Origin: Paracoccus lichenicola
GTDB taxonomy: Bacteria > Pseudomonadota > Alphaproteobacteria > Rhodobacterales > Rhodobacteraceae
Assembly (NCBI RefSeq): GCF_009708075.1
Contig: NZ_WMBT01000002.1
Coordinates: 1 to 64,000, forward strand
Reading direction: 5' to 3'
DNA length: 64,000 nt
This document shows positions 24,887-32,564 of this stretch, piece after piece; position 1 is the stretch's first letter; the number at the start of each line of letters is the position of its first letter. The notes beneath the pieces were generated by a model. That model searched no databases. It had not been told where the DNA came from and saw only the letters and a list, made by a program, of their open reading frames with translations. Both the position numbers and the translations under genes were made by a program.

Positions 24887-26189
24887 ATGCAGGCATGGCC
24901 GCGGCCTCGGCCCGGGGATAGCGCAGCGCCATGGTGATGCCGCGCGACAGGTTCAGGGCCATCAGCGCGGCCCATAGCCCGTGGTTGCCCCAGACGGGCG
25001 GCAGCAGCAGGACCGCGGCCCAGAAGACCAGCGCCGACCGGATCATAGCCACCCGCATGTCCCGCGTCAGCGTCGCGCCGATGAAGATGCCGTCCAGCAT
25101 CCAGGCGCCCACGCCGATCAGCGGCGCAAGCCCCAGCCAGGGCAGGTAACGGCGCGCCTCGGCCCGCACCTCGGGCGAGGTCGTCAGCGCGTCGATGATC
25201 GCGCCGCCTCCGAACCAGAAGGCCAGCGCCAGGGCCACCGCCCCGCCGACGCCCCAGGCCGATGTCAGGACCGAGGCGCGCCGGACGCCGCCCGGCCTGC
25301 GCGCGCCGACCGCCTGGCCCACCAGACTTTCGGCGGCAAAGGCAAAGCCGTCCAGGGCATAGGCGGTGATCGACAGGAATTGCAGCAGCACCTGGTTCGC
25401 GGCCAGGGTCACGTCCCCCTGCCCTGCGCCCAGGAACACGAAGGCGGTGAAGCTGGCCTGCAGCAGGACCGACCGGATCATGATGTCGCCGTTCACGCGG
25501 GCCAGACGGGCCAGCTTTTCGCGCGAGAAAAGCCCCGCCGCCCCCAATCCCTGCGCCATGGCCTCGCGGGTCATCCACAGCCCCAGGGCCAGCCCGCACC
25601 CTTCCGACAGCAGCGTGGCCGCAGCTACCCCCGGCACGCCAAGGCCAAGCCCCAGCACGAACCAGACCGACAGGACCACGTTCAGCCCGTTCTGCACTAG
25701 TTGCAGCAGCAGGACCGACCTTGCCCGCTCGACCGCGATCAGCCAGCCGGTAATGGCGTAAAGCGCGATGGTGGCGGGCGCGCCCCAGATGCGGATCGTC
25801 AGGTAATCGCGCGCCAGCCCCTCGACCGCAGCCGAGGCCGGGGCGATCCGGAAGGCGGCGCGCAGGATCGCGCCCTGGAACAGGATGAAGAACGCCCCGG
25901 CAATCGCCGCGATGGCCAGCGCCCGCAGCAGATGCGCGCCGCCTTCGGCCCCATCGCCCGCCCCCCGGGCCTGAGCGACAAGGCCCGAGGTTCCCATCCG
26001 CAGGAACCCGAAGACCCAATAGATCGAGGTCAGGACCACCGCGCCGACGCCGACCGCGCCGATCGCCTCGGGGCGGCCCAACTGGCCGATGACGGCGGTA
26101 TCGACCAGCCCCAGCAGCGGCACCGTGGCGTTCGACAGCACGATGGGCACGGCGATCGCCAGCACCCGCCGGTGCGTCAGCCTGTCCAT
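24885..26189 (-). CDS. MATE-family efflux transporter (DinF-like)
   Basis: A 434-residue multidrug/toxin extrusion protein with about 12 membrane helices. The N-terminus RRVLAIAVPIVLSNATVPLLGLVDTAVIGQLG carries the conserved first-helix proline and aspartate of the family (read 9-40). It would export cationic compounds in exchange for Na+ or H+. It is the last gene of a run of three with two PaaI-type thioesterases (10 bp and 3 bp gaps). The natural substrate is unknown; the DinF branch is suggested by the N-terminal pattern. Confidence 0.87.
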   Translation of the reverse strand: MDRLTHRRVLAIAVPIVLSNATVPLLGLVDTAVIGQLGRPEAIGAVGVGAVVLTSIYWVFGFLRMGTSGLVAQARGAGDGAEGGAHLLRALAIAAIAGAFFILFQGAILRAAFRIAPASAAVEGLARDYLTIRIWGAPATIALYAITGWLIAVERARSVLLLQLVQNGLNVVLSVWFVLGLGLGVPGVAAATLLSEGCGLALGLWMTREAMAQGLGAAGLFSREKLARLARVNGDIMIRSVLLQASFTAFVFLGAGQGDVTLAANQVLLQFLSITAYALDGFAFAAESLVGQAVGARRPGGVRRASVLTSAWGVGGAVALALAFWFGGGAIIDALTTSPEVRAEARRYLPWLGLAPLIGVGAWMLDGIFIGATLTRDMRVAMIRSALVFWAAVLLLPPVWGNHGLWAALMALNLSRGITMALRYPRAEAAAMPA

Positions 26190-26199
26190 CCCGGCCCGC

Positions 26200-26700
26200 T
26201 CAGCCCTGCGGGATCAGGAAATGCCCGGTCGCCTGCGCCAGCAGCCGGGCGCGGTTGTCCTGCCAGGCCTCGACCTGCACGGACGCATAGCGCCGCCCCG
26301 ACCGGACCACCCTGGCGCGGGCATAGGCATCGCGCGGCAACCCGCTGCGCAGGTAATCCACGGTGATGTCGATGGTTTTCGGCAGGCGCGGCGGGCTGAT
26401 CATCATCGCCGCGTCGGGAACGGTGCGGCCGGATTCCATGTCCTCCCACATGGCCGTCCAGGCCAGTTCGATGATCGCGGCCGTTTCCAGGAATGCCGCC
26501 GTCACCCCGCCATGCAGCGCGGGCAGCAGCGGATTGCCGATCAGCTTTTCGTCATAGGGCAGGATCGCGGTCAGCTCGTCCCCGCGCCGGTCGAAGCGGA
26601 TGCCCAGCCAGGCCAGATAGGGCACGCCCCCGACCAGGGCAGACAGCGCCGAATCGCGGCGCGACTTGATCCGGTGCAGCGGTTCGCGACGGTCCATCAT
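26200..26700 (-). CDS. PaaI-family hotdog thioesterase (first copy)
   Basis: A hotdog-fold acyl-CoA thioesterase of 166 residues. The catalytic region is LHGGVTAAFLE (about residue 62), with a glutamate at the position of the usual Asp/Glu base. The C-terminal strands (VDYLRSGLPRDAYARA, SVQVEAWQ) fit the PaaI family. It probably hydrolyses an aromatic or short acyl-CoA. Two adjacent ATG codons start it. It lies 3 bp after the second thioesterase gene and is only distantly similar to it, so they may form a heteromer or have different substrates. Confidence 0.83.
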   Translation of the reverse strand: MMDRREPLHRIKSRRDSALSALVGGVPYLAWLGIRFDRRGDELTAILPYDEKLIGNPLLPALHGGVTAAFLETAAIIELAWTAMWEDMESGRTVPDAAMMISPPRLPKTIDITVDYLRSGLPRDAYARARVVRSGRRYASVQVEAWQDNRARLLAQATGHFLIPQG

Positions 26701-26703
26701 GGC

Positions 26704-27144
26704 CTACCTTTCCACCGTGAAGGCGCCGGTCGCGGCGGCGACCGGGTTGTCCGTATTCTCGTCCAGGGCGACCGCGCGGACAAAGGCCACGGACCGCGTG
26801 ATGTGATAGCATTCGGCGCGGGCCGTGATCCGCTGTCCCTTGGTGGCCCCCCGCATGTAGTCGATGCGCAGGTCGATGGTCGCCGTCGATGCCGGCCCCG
26901 AGGGATGGGCCATGACCGCCGCCCCGCAACAGGTGTCCATCAGCGCGGACACGACCCCGCCATGCACCACCCCGCTGCGCGGATCGCCCACCAGGTGTTC
27001 CGCCCAAGGCATGCTGATCGTGGCCGATCCCGCGCCCAACGCATCGACCCGCATCCCCAGGGCGCGGGCATGGGGGATCGCCTCGATGAACTGCTGCGCG
27101 ATTCGCGTCTGGTCGCTGTCCATCGCCTTGCCATCTTCCGTCAT
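26704..27144 (-). CDS. PaaI-family hotdog thioesterase (second copy)
   Basis: Hotdog thioesterase of 146 residues with the motif VVHGGVVSALMDTCCG, in which the aspartate is the expected catalytic base. Conserved IDLRIDYMRGATKGQ follows. The ATG at 27144 is preferred to a GTG at 27171, which would add nine basic residues; another ATG lies at 27123. It is the first gene of the thioesterase-thioesterase-MATE run and is divergent from the first MerR gene, so the intergenic space at 27145-27284 holds both promoters. Confidence 0.83.
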   Translation of the reverse strand: MTEDGKAMDSDQTRIAQQFIEAIPHARALGMRVDALGAGSATISMPWAEHLVGDPRSGVVHGGVVSALMDTCCGAAVMAHPSGPASTATIDLRIDYMRGATKGQRITARAECYHITRSVAFVRAVALDENTDNPVAAATGAFTVER

Positions 27145-27226
27145 GCCCGCCACTTTCCTGTTTCGTGCCACGCTATCCGCGAGAGGCTTTCCCCCTCAAG
27201 CCCGGAAACAAACGTTTTCGCCCAGG

Positions 27227-27271
27227 TTGAGAAGCGCCTTGCGACAAGCTAGCCTTTCGGAAACGCCGAAA
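27227..27271 (+). promoter_or_regulatory. Candidate promoter and dyad of the first MerR gene
   Basis: TTGAGA (27227-27232) and TAGCCT (27250-27255) are 17 bases apart, 30 bases before the ATG. A perfect dyad TTTCGG, five bases, CCGAAA (27255-27271) sits just downstream of the -10 and may be an operator. A strong AGGAGG ribosome binding site follows. Confidence 0.4.
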
Positions 27272-27284
27272 ACAGGAGGCGCGA

Positions 27285-27665
27285 ATGCCGGGCGAGCAGA
27301 CGATCAGCTTCAAGGACATGTGCGCGCGCTTCGACGTGACCCCCCGCACGTTGCGCTATTACGAATACATCGAGCTTCTCAGCCCCCGAAAGGAAGGCCG
27401 CGCGCGCTTTTATGGCCCGCGCGAGATCGCCCGCATGACGCTGATCCTGCGCGGCCGCCGCTTTGGCTTCTCGCTGGAGGAAATCCGGCAATGGCTGCTG
27501 ATCTATGAACAAAAGGGATCGCGCGAACAGTATCAGGTCTGGCTGGACCTGGCGGACCGGCAGTTGAAGGTGCTGGACGGCCAGATCGCCGACCTGAGGG
27601 CGGCCCATGCCGATTTGCAAGCTTTGCGCGAAACCGTGGCGCAAGAGTTGAGCAAGATGGGTTGA
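27285..27665 (+). CDS. MerR-family transcriptional regulator (first)
   Basis: A regulator of 126 residues. An N-terminal winged helix-turn-helix contains FDVTPRTLRYYEYIELLSPR, and a C-terminal coiled coil (about 85-120) is rich in Leu, Asp and Gln. No cysteine or metal-binding motif is present, so this is not a metal sensor; it resembles the regulators that control acyl-CoA catabolism (LiuR-like). The AGGAGG site supports the start. It is followed 100 bp later by a paralogue with its own promoter. Confidence 0.85.
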   Translation: MPGEQTISFKDMCARFDVTPRTLRYYEYIELLSPRKEGRARFYGPREIARMTLILRGRRFGFSLEEIRQWLLIYEQKGSREQYQVWLDLADRQLKVLDGQIADLRAAHADLQALRETVAQELSKMG

Positions 27666-27714
27666 CCGGGCGTCATGCATCGCCTTGACTTCACCCTGTG
27701 ACGCGGCGTCTCGC

Positions 27715-27743
27715 TTACGTTCGCGTCAACTTGGCCCTATATC
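27715..27743 (+). promoter_or_regulatory. Promoter with overlapping palindrome upstream of the second MerR gene
   Basis: TTACGT (27715-27720) and TATATC (27738-27743) are 17 bases apart. The imperfect palindrome TTACGTTCGCGTCAA (27715-27729) covers the -35 box. MerR-type regulators of fatty-acid and branched-chain acyl-CoA catabolism are reported to bind palindromes with TTACG/CGTAA half-sites, so this is a candidate autoregulatory operator of the whole beta-oxidation transcript. Confidence 0.45.
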
Positions 27744-27788
27744 CATGGTCAAGGACAGCAGACGGTGAACGAGGAGGAACCGCGATCC

Positions 27789-28187
27789 ATGTCCGACGAG
27801 CTGATGACGATTCGCCAGATGTGCGATGCGTTCGAGGTCACCCCCCGCACGCTGCGTTTCTATGAAGCGCGCGAGCTGATCTTTCCCGAACGTCGCGGGC
27901 AGCATCGCCTGTACGACCGCCGGGACCGGGCGCGCCTGACGCTGATCCTGCGCGGCAAGCGGTTCGGCTTCAGCCTCGAGGAAATCCGCCAGCTGCTCGA
28001 GCTTTACGAACCGGGCGGCGCGAACAAGGCGCAGATCGCCGCGGCCATCTCGGTCGGGCGCCAGCGTCTTGCGGACATGGAACGCCAATATGCTGAACTG
28101 AGCGAGGCGATCGTCGATCTCAAGTCACAGCTTTCCGAAGCAGAAATCCGTCTGTCTGCCGCGTCCAGAGAAACGATCACAGGGTAG
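27789..28187 (+). CDS. MerR-family transcriptional regulator (second), beta-oxidation operon
   Basis: A 132-residue paralogue of the preceding regulator: the helix-turn-helix has [20 protein letters not shown] and [20 protein letters not shown], nearly identical to the first copy in this block, with a different C-terminal coiled coil. The ATG preceded by GAGGAGG is preferred to a GTG at 27765. Its stop lies only four bases before the acyl-CoA dehydrogenase start, which makes it a likely local repressor of that operon. Confidence 0.87.
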   Translation: MSDELMTIRQMCDAFEVTPRTLRFYEARELIFPERRGQHRLYDRRDRARLTLILRGKRFGFSLEEIRQLLELYEPGGANKAQIAAAISVGRQRLADMERQYAELSEAIVDLKSQLSEAEIRLSAASRETITG

Positions 28188-28191
28188 CGCC

Positions 28192-29964
28192 ATGACGATC
28201 TACAATCCGCCGGTCCGCGACATGCAGTTCGCGTTGCATGACGTTCTGAAACTGTCGCGATCCGGCCTGCCGGGCCACGAGGATCTGGATCCCGACTTTA
28301 CCGAGGCCATCCTGGACGCCGCCGGCAAGCTGGCGGCCGAGGTTCTGGCGCCCTTGAACGCCGTGGGCGACCGGCAGGGCTGCCGGTTGGAAAACGGCGT
28401 GGTGCGCACGCCCGACGGTTTCGACCGGGCCTTCCGGGCGATGAAGGAGGGCGGCTGGACGGCGCTTGACTGCGATCCCGAATACGGCGGCCAGGGGATG
28501 CCCTATGTCCTGGGCGTCGCCACGGGCGAGATGTTCGTGTCGGCCAACATGGCCTTCAACATGTACCAGGGCCTGACCCACGGCGCCTATTCCGCCATCC
28601 ACGCCCACGGGACCCCCGAGCAGAAGCAGACCTATCTGCCCAGGATGGTCAGCTGCGACTGGACCGGCACCATGAACCTGACGGAACCGCACAGCGGCAC
28701 CGACCTGGGGATCCTGCGCACCAGGGCGGAACCGCAACCCGACGGCAGCTACCTGATCACCGGGCAAAAGATCTTCATCTCGGCCGGCGATCACGACCTG
28801 GCGGAAAACGTCATCCACCTGGTTCTGGCCAAGGCGCCTGGCGGGGGCGAGGGTACCAAGGGCATCAGCCTGTTCATCGTGCCGAAGTTCCTGGTGAACC
28901 CGGACGGCACCCTGGGCGAACGCAACGGCGTGTCGGTCGGCAAGATCGAGGAGAAGATGGGCATCCACGGCAACGCCACCTGCGTCATGAACTATGACGG
29001 CGCGAAAGGCTGGCTGCTGGGCGAGTTGCACAAGGGGATGCGCGCCATGTTCACCATGATGAACGAGGCGCGCCTTGGCGTCGGCCTGCAGGGCTATGCC
29101 TGCGCCGTGCCCGCCTATCAGAACGCCGTCGCCTATGCCAAGGACCGCCTGCAAGGCCGTGCGGTGACGGGCGCGCAGAATGCCGCAGGCGCGGCGGACC
29201 CGCTGATCGTCCACCCCGACATCCGCCGCAGCCTGATGGACCAGAAGTCGTTTCTGGAAGGCGCCCGGATGCTGGCCCTCTGGGGGGCGCACCTGATCGA
29301 CAAGGGGCACAACGGCGATGCGGATGCCGAGGGCCTGGTGTCCCTGCTGACCCCCGTCATCAAGGGCTTCCTGACCGACAAGGGGTTCGAGACGGCGGTG
29401 CTGGCCCAGCAGGTCTTCGGCGGCCACGGCTATATCGAGGAATGGGGCATGTCGCAATTCGTTCGCGATGCCCGGATCACCATGATCTATGAAGGCGCGA
29501 ACGGCGTGCAGGCGCTGGATCTGGTCGGCCGCAAGCTGGCGCAGGACGGCGGCAAGCACGTCATGGCCTTCTTCGAGATGGTCAAGGCCTTCTGCAAGCA
29601 GCACGGCGACGGCGCCATCGCCGCCGATTTCGTCGCGCCGCTGAAGGCCGCGTCCAAGGATCTGCAGACCGCCGCCATGTTCTTCATGGAACGCGGCATG
29701 AAGAACCCCAACGACGCGCTGTCGGGCAGCTACGACTTCATGCACCTGTTCGGGCATGTCTCGCTGGGCTTCATGTGGGCGCAGATGGCGGTCGCGGCGC
29801 AGGCAGCCCTGGACGCGGGCCAGGGCGACGCGGCTTTCCTTAAGACCAAGCTGGCGACCGGGCGCTATTACATGAAGCGGCAGTTGCCGATGACCGCGAC
29901 GCATCTGGCGCGCATCCAGTCGGGGGCCGAGCCTGTGATGGAGCTGGAGGCGGAGGCGTTCTGA
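28192..29964 (+). CDS. Acyl-CoA dehydrogenase with extended C-terminus
   Basis: FAD-dependent acyl-CoA dehydrogenase of 590 residues, longer than the ~390-residue classic enzymes because of a C-terminal helical domain. The FAD-binding block [13 protein letters not shown] is around residue 163, and the catalytic glutamate is E434 in [10 protein letters not shown]. It belongs to the group containing FadE-like and DmdC-like enzymes, so long-chain acyl-CoA and methylmercaptopropionyl-CoA are both possible substrates. Context with thiolase and FadJ favours general beta-oxidation. It is cotranscribed with the second MerR gene. Confidence 0.9.
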   Translation: MTIYNPPVRDMQFALHDVLKLSRSGLPGHEDLDPDFTEAILDAAGKLAAEVLAPLNAVGDRQGCRLENGVVRTPDGFDRAFRAMKEGGWTALDCDPEYGGQGMPYVLGVATGEMFVSANMAFNMYQGLTHGAYSAIHAHGTPEQKQTYLPRMVSCDWTGTMNLTEPHSGTDLGILRTRAEPQPDGSYLITGQKIFISAGDHDLAENVIHLVLAKAPGGGEGTKGISLFIVPKFLVNPDGTLGERNGVSVGKIEEKMGIHGNATCVMNYDGAKGWLLGELHKGMRAMFTMMNEARLGVGLQGYACAVPAYQNAVAYAKDRLQGRAVTGAQNAAGAADPLIVHPDIRRSLMDQKSFLEGARMLALWGAHLIDKGHNGDADAEGLVSLLTPVIKGFLTDKGFETAVLAQQVFGGHGYIEEWGMSQFVRDARITMIYEGANGVQALDLVGRKLAQDGGKHVMAFFEMVKAFCKQHGDGAIAADFVAPLKAASKDLQTAAMFFMERGMKNPNDALSGSYDFMHLFGHVSLGFMWAQMAVAAQAALDAGQGDAAFLKTKLATGRYYMKRQLPMTATHLARIQSGAEPVMELEAEAF

Positions 29965-30007
29965 GCCTGCATCGTTGCCCCGGCTTCACGGGCAGGAGCC
30001 TCCGGCG

Positions 30008-30191
30008 GGGATATTTAAGTGAAGAAGAAGCGGCATTTCCGGCCTGCGCGCGGCCATCGGCATCAATGGCGCAGGCCGGAAACTTCTCCTTCAGCGGTCA
30101 TCGGCTTCCCAGCCTGTACCGCAAGACTGACGCTAGAACGGAAAGGTTGAAGAAGGATTAAGGCGTTCCTTCTTCTTCATGAAAATATCCC
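30008..30191. repeat. 184 bp element bounded by inverted repeats, with an inner 14 bp dyad
   Basis: No gene is visible between the dehydrogenase stop and the GST gene. The outer arms at 30008-30030 and 30169-30191 share GGGATATTT and TGAAGAAGAAG in inverted orientation, with a small mismatch between these blocks. Inside, TTTCCGGCCTGCGC (30036-30049) faces GCGCAGGCCGGAAA (30069-30082) with no mismatch. A separate hairpin with an 8 bp stem, CCGGGGGC/GCCCCCGG, lies at 30200-30220 just before the GST ribosome binding site. Arms of this kind (CCTCCGGCGGGGATATTT and relatives) occur, as I recall, at many gene ends in Rhodobacteraceae. Confidence 0.6.
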
Positions 30192-30235
30192 GCGGGGGTC
30201 CGGGGGCGCGAAGCCCCCGGCGTTGGAGGATCACG

Positions 30236-30877
30236 ATGACCGCGCAACTCTGGTGCTTTGGCGAATCGGGCAATGCCTACAAGGCGGCGCTGACCATGGA
30301 ACTGGCGGGCCATCACTGGGCACCAGTCTACGTCGATTTCTTCAACGGCGAGGCGCGCAGCCCCGCCTTCCGCGCCCTCAACCCCATGGGCGAGGTGCCG
30401 GTCTTTCGCGAGGACGGCCTGACCCTGACCCAATCCGCCGTGATCCAGCTGCACGTCGCCGAACGCACCGGCAGGTTCATGGGGTCCGACCGCAACGAAA
30501 CGCTGCGCTGGCTGATGTTCGATAACCACAGGCTGTCGGGCCAGGCCGGTCCCGCTCGGTTCCTGCTGAACTTCCTGCCCGCAGGCAAGCGCCCGGCAGG
30601 TGCTGCGGAATACCTGCAAGGGCGGCTGAAGGCGGCCTACAAGGTGCTGGACGACCACTTGTCCACGCGCGACTGGATCGCCGACAGCGCCCCCACCATC
30701 GCCGACTTCGCCTGCTGCGGATACCTGTTCTATCCCGAGCCTTTCGGCTTCGACCGCAAGGACTGGCCCCATATCGACCGCTGGCTGGACGCGATCAGCG
30801 CCCTGCCCGGCTGGAAACACCCCTATGATCTGATGCCCGGCAACCCATCCGACCGGGCGCCCAAGGAGGACGCATGA
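30236..30877 (+). CDS. Glutathione S-transferase family protein
   Basis: A 213-residue GST-like protein with an N-terminal thioredoxin-type domain (LWCFGESGNAYKA; the NPMGEVPVF block provides the cis-proline) and an alpha-helical C-terminal domain with the TIADFACCGY N-capping motif. The catalytic residue is uncertain; S9 is one option. It starts at the ATG after GGAGG. Its stop overlaps the thiolase start (ATGA), placing it in the beta-oxidation operon, where it may detoxify reactive enoyl or aldehyde intermediates; that is inference. Confidence 0.82.
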   Translation: MTAQLWCFGESGNAYKAALTMELAGHHWAPVYVDFFNGEARSPAFRALNPMGEVPVFREDGLTLTQSAVIQLHVAERTGRFMGSDRNETLRWLMFDNHRLSGQAGPARFLLNFLPAGKRPAGAAEYLQGRLKAAYKVLDDHLSTRDWIADSAPTIADFACCGYLFYPEPFGFDRKDWPHIDRWLDAISALPGWKHPYDLMPGNPSDRAPKEDA

Positions 30878-32085
30878 CCGACGCATTCATCTATGACGCT
30901 GCCCGCACCCCGCGCGGCAAGGGCCGCCCCGACGGCAGCCTGCACGAAGTCACCGCGCTGGCGCTGTCCGCCCGCCTGCTGAACGCCGTCAAGGAACGCA
31001 ACAACCTGGAAGGCCACGCGGTCGAGGACGTGATCTGGGGCAACGTCACCCAGGTCAAGGAACAGGGCGGTTGCCTGGCGCGATCCGCCGTGCTGGCGTC
31101 CGACCTGGACGAACGCATCCCCGGCCTGTCGATCAACCGCTTCTGCGCCAGCGGGATGGAGGCCGTGAACCTCGCCGCCAACCAGGTCAAGGCCGGCGCA
31201 GGCAGCGGCTATATCGCCGGCGGGGTCGAGATGATGGGCCGCGTCCCCATGGGCAGCGACGGGGCGGCCATCGCCGTCGATCCCAGTCTGGCGATGAAGA
31301 CCTATTTCGTGCCGCAGGGCATCAGCGCCGACATCATCGCAACCGAATACGGCTTTTCGCGTGAGGAGGCCGACAAGCTGGCCGTGGAAAGCCAGCGGCG
31401 CGCGGCGGCAGCCTGGCAGGAAGGCCGCTTTTCCCGCTCCATCGTGCCGGTCAGGGACCAGAACGGCCTGACCATCCTGGACCATGACGAATACATGCGC
31501 CCCGGCACCACCATGGAGGATCTGGCCAAGCTGAAGCCCGCCTTCAAGGACATGGGCGAGATGATGCCCGGCTTCGACAAGGTGGCGATGCTGAAATATC
31601 CGCATCTGGACCGCATCGACCACATCCACCACGCGGGCAACAGTTCCGGCATCGTGGACGGCGCGGCGGCGGTCCTGATCGGGAACGAGGAATTCGGCCG
31701 CATCCATGGCCTGCGCCCCCGCGCCCGGATCCGCGCCACCGCCAAGATCGGCACCGACCCCACCATCATGCTGACCGGCCCCGTCCCCGTGACCGAGAAG
31801 ATCCTGGCCGACAGCGGCATGTCCATCGGCGACATCGACCTGTTCGAAGTGAACGAGGCCTTCGCCGCCGTGGTCCTGCGCTTTATGCAGGCCTTCCAGG
31901 TCGATCCCGGCAAGGTGAACGTCAACGGCGGCGCGATGGCCCTGGGGCATCCGCTGGGCGCGACGGGCGCGATCATTATCGGCACCCTGCTGGACGAGCT
32001 GGAACGGCAGGACAAGGAAGTGGGCCTCGCCACGCTGTGCATTGCGTCCGGCATGGGCGCGGCCACGATCATCGAGCGGGTGTGA
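30874..32085 (+). CDS. Acetyl-CoA C-acyltransferase (thiolase)
   Basis: Thiolase of 403 residues, cleaving 3-oxoacyl-CoA to acetyl-CoA in beta-oxidation. The acyl-accepting cysteine is C91 in NRFCASGMEA, the catalytic histidine H359 lies in ALGHPLGATGA, and the second cysteine C389 in LCIASGMGA. The length and YDAARTPRGKG start suit the FadA/PcaF-like degradative group. It overlaps GST upstream and the cupin gene downstream (TGATG), indicating tight coupling with FadJ two genes later. Confidence 0.92.
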   Translation: MTDAFIYDAARTPRGKGRPDGSLHEVTALALSARLLNAVKERNNLEGHAVEDVIWGNVTQVKEQGGCLARSAVLASDLDERIPGLSINRFCASGMEAVNLAANQVKAGAGSGYIAGGVEMMGRVPMGSDGAAIAVDPSLAMKTYFVPQGISADIIATEYGFSREEADKLAVESQRRAAAAWQEGRFSRSIVPVRDQNGLTILDHDEYMRPGTTMEDLAKLKPAFKDMGEMMPGFDKVAMLKYPHLDRIDHIHHAGNSSGIVDGAAAVLIGNEEFGRIHGLRPRARIRATAKIGTDPTIMLTGPVPVTEKILADSGMSIGDIDLFEVNEAFAAVVLRFMQAFQVDPGKVNVNGGAMALGHPLGATGAIIIGTLLDELERQDKEVGLATLCIASGMGAATIIERV

Positions 32086-32564
32086 TGCGCAAGCTCGACC
32101 TTGCCGCCGTGCCCGTGAAGACCGGCTCGATCTATCCCGCGCCCTATGCGGCGATGATGGCGGGACGGTCCAGCCTGCGCTTGGGCCAGGCGGCGGGGCT
32201 GACGCAGTTCGGCGTCAACCTGGTCACGCTGGAACCCGGAGCGATGTCCTCGCTGCGCCATTGGCATCGGGCCGAGGACGAGTTCGTCATGGTGACCCAA
32301 GGCGAATGCGTCATGATCACCGATGACGGCGAGGAGACCATGCGTCCGGGCGATTGCGTGGGCTTTCCTGCCAACACGCCGGACGGCCACCACTTCGTCA
32401 ACCGCAGCGATGCGCCCGCCCGCTTTCTCGTGATCGGCAGCAAGGCGGCCGAGGAAGTGGCGACCTATTCCGATGTCGATCTGGTGCTGGTCCTGAAGGA
32501 CGGGACGGCGACCTATACCCACAAGGACGGGCGGCCCTATGCGCCCGAGGGAGAGAACGAATGA
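32085..32564 (+). CDS. Cupin-domain protein within the beta-oxidation operon
   Basis: Small single-domain cupin, 159 residues. Metal ligands are visible: HWHRAEDEFVMV (two His and a Glu) in motif 1 and the histidine of TPDGHHFVN in motif 2. Such cupins can be isomerases, dioxygenases or simple binding proteins. The start overlaps the thiolase stop and its own stop overlaps the fadJ start (ATGA). This position suggests it acts on an intermediate or cofactor of the pathway, but I cannot name a reaction. Confidence 0.8.
   Translation: MRKLDLAAVPVKTGSIYPAPYAAMMAGRSSLRLGQAAGLTQFGVNLVTLEPGAMSSLRHWHRAEDEFVMVTQGECVMITDDGEETMRPGDCVGFPANTPDGHHFVNRSDAPARFLVIGSKAAEEVATYSDVDLVLVLKDGTATYTHKDGRPYAPEGENE

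Noticed and set aside
24403..26019. Long open frame antisense to the MATE gene and running past it
   Set aside because: It is in a different frame from the MATE protein, lacks membrane or domain sense, and is rich in Arg/Gly/Pro as expected from a GC-rich shadow frame.
30008..30191. Insertion sequence or MITE with target-site duplication
   Set aside because: No transposase and no convincing flanking direct repeat; kept only as an inverted-repeat element of unknown kind.
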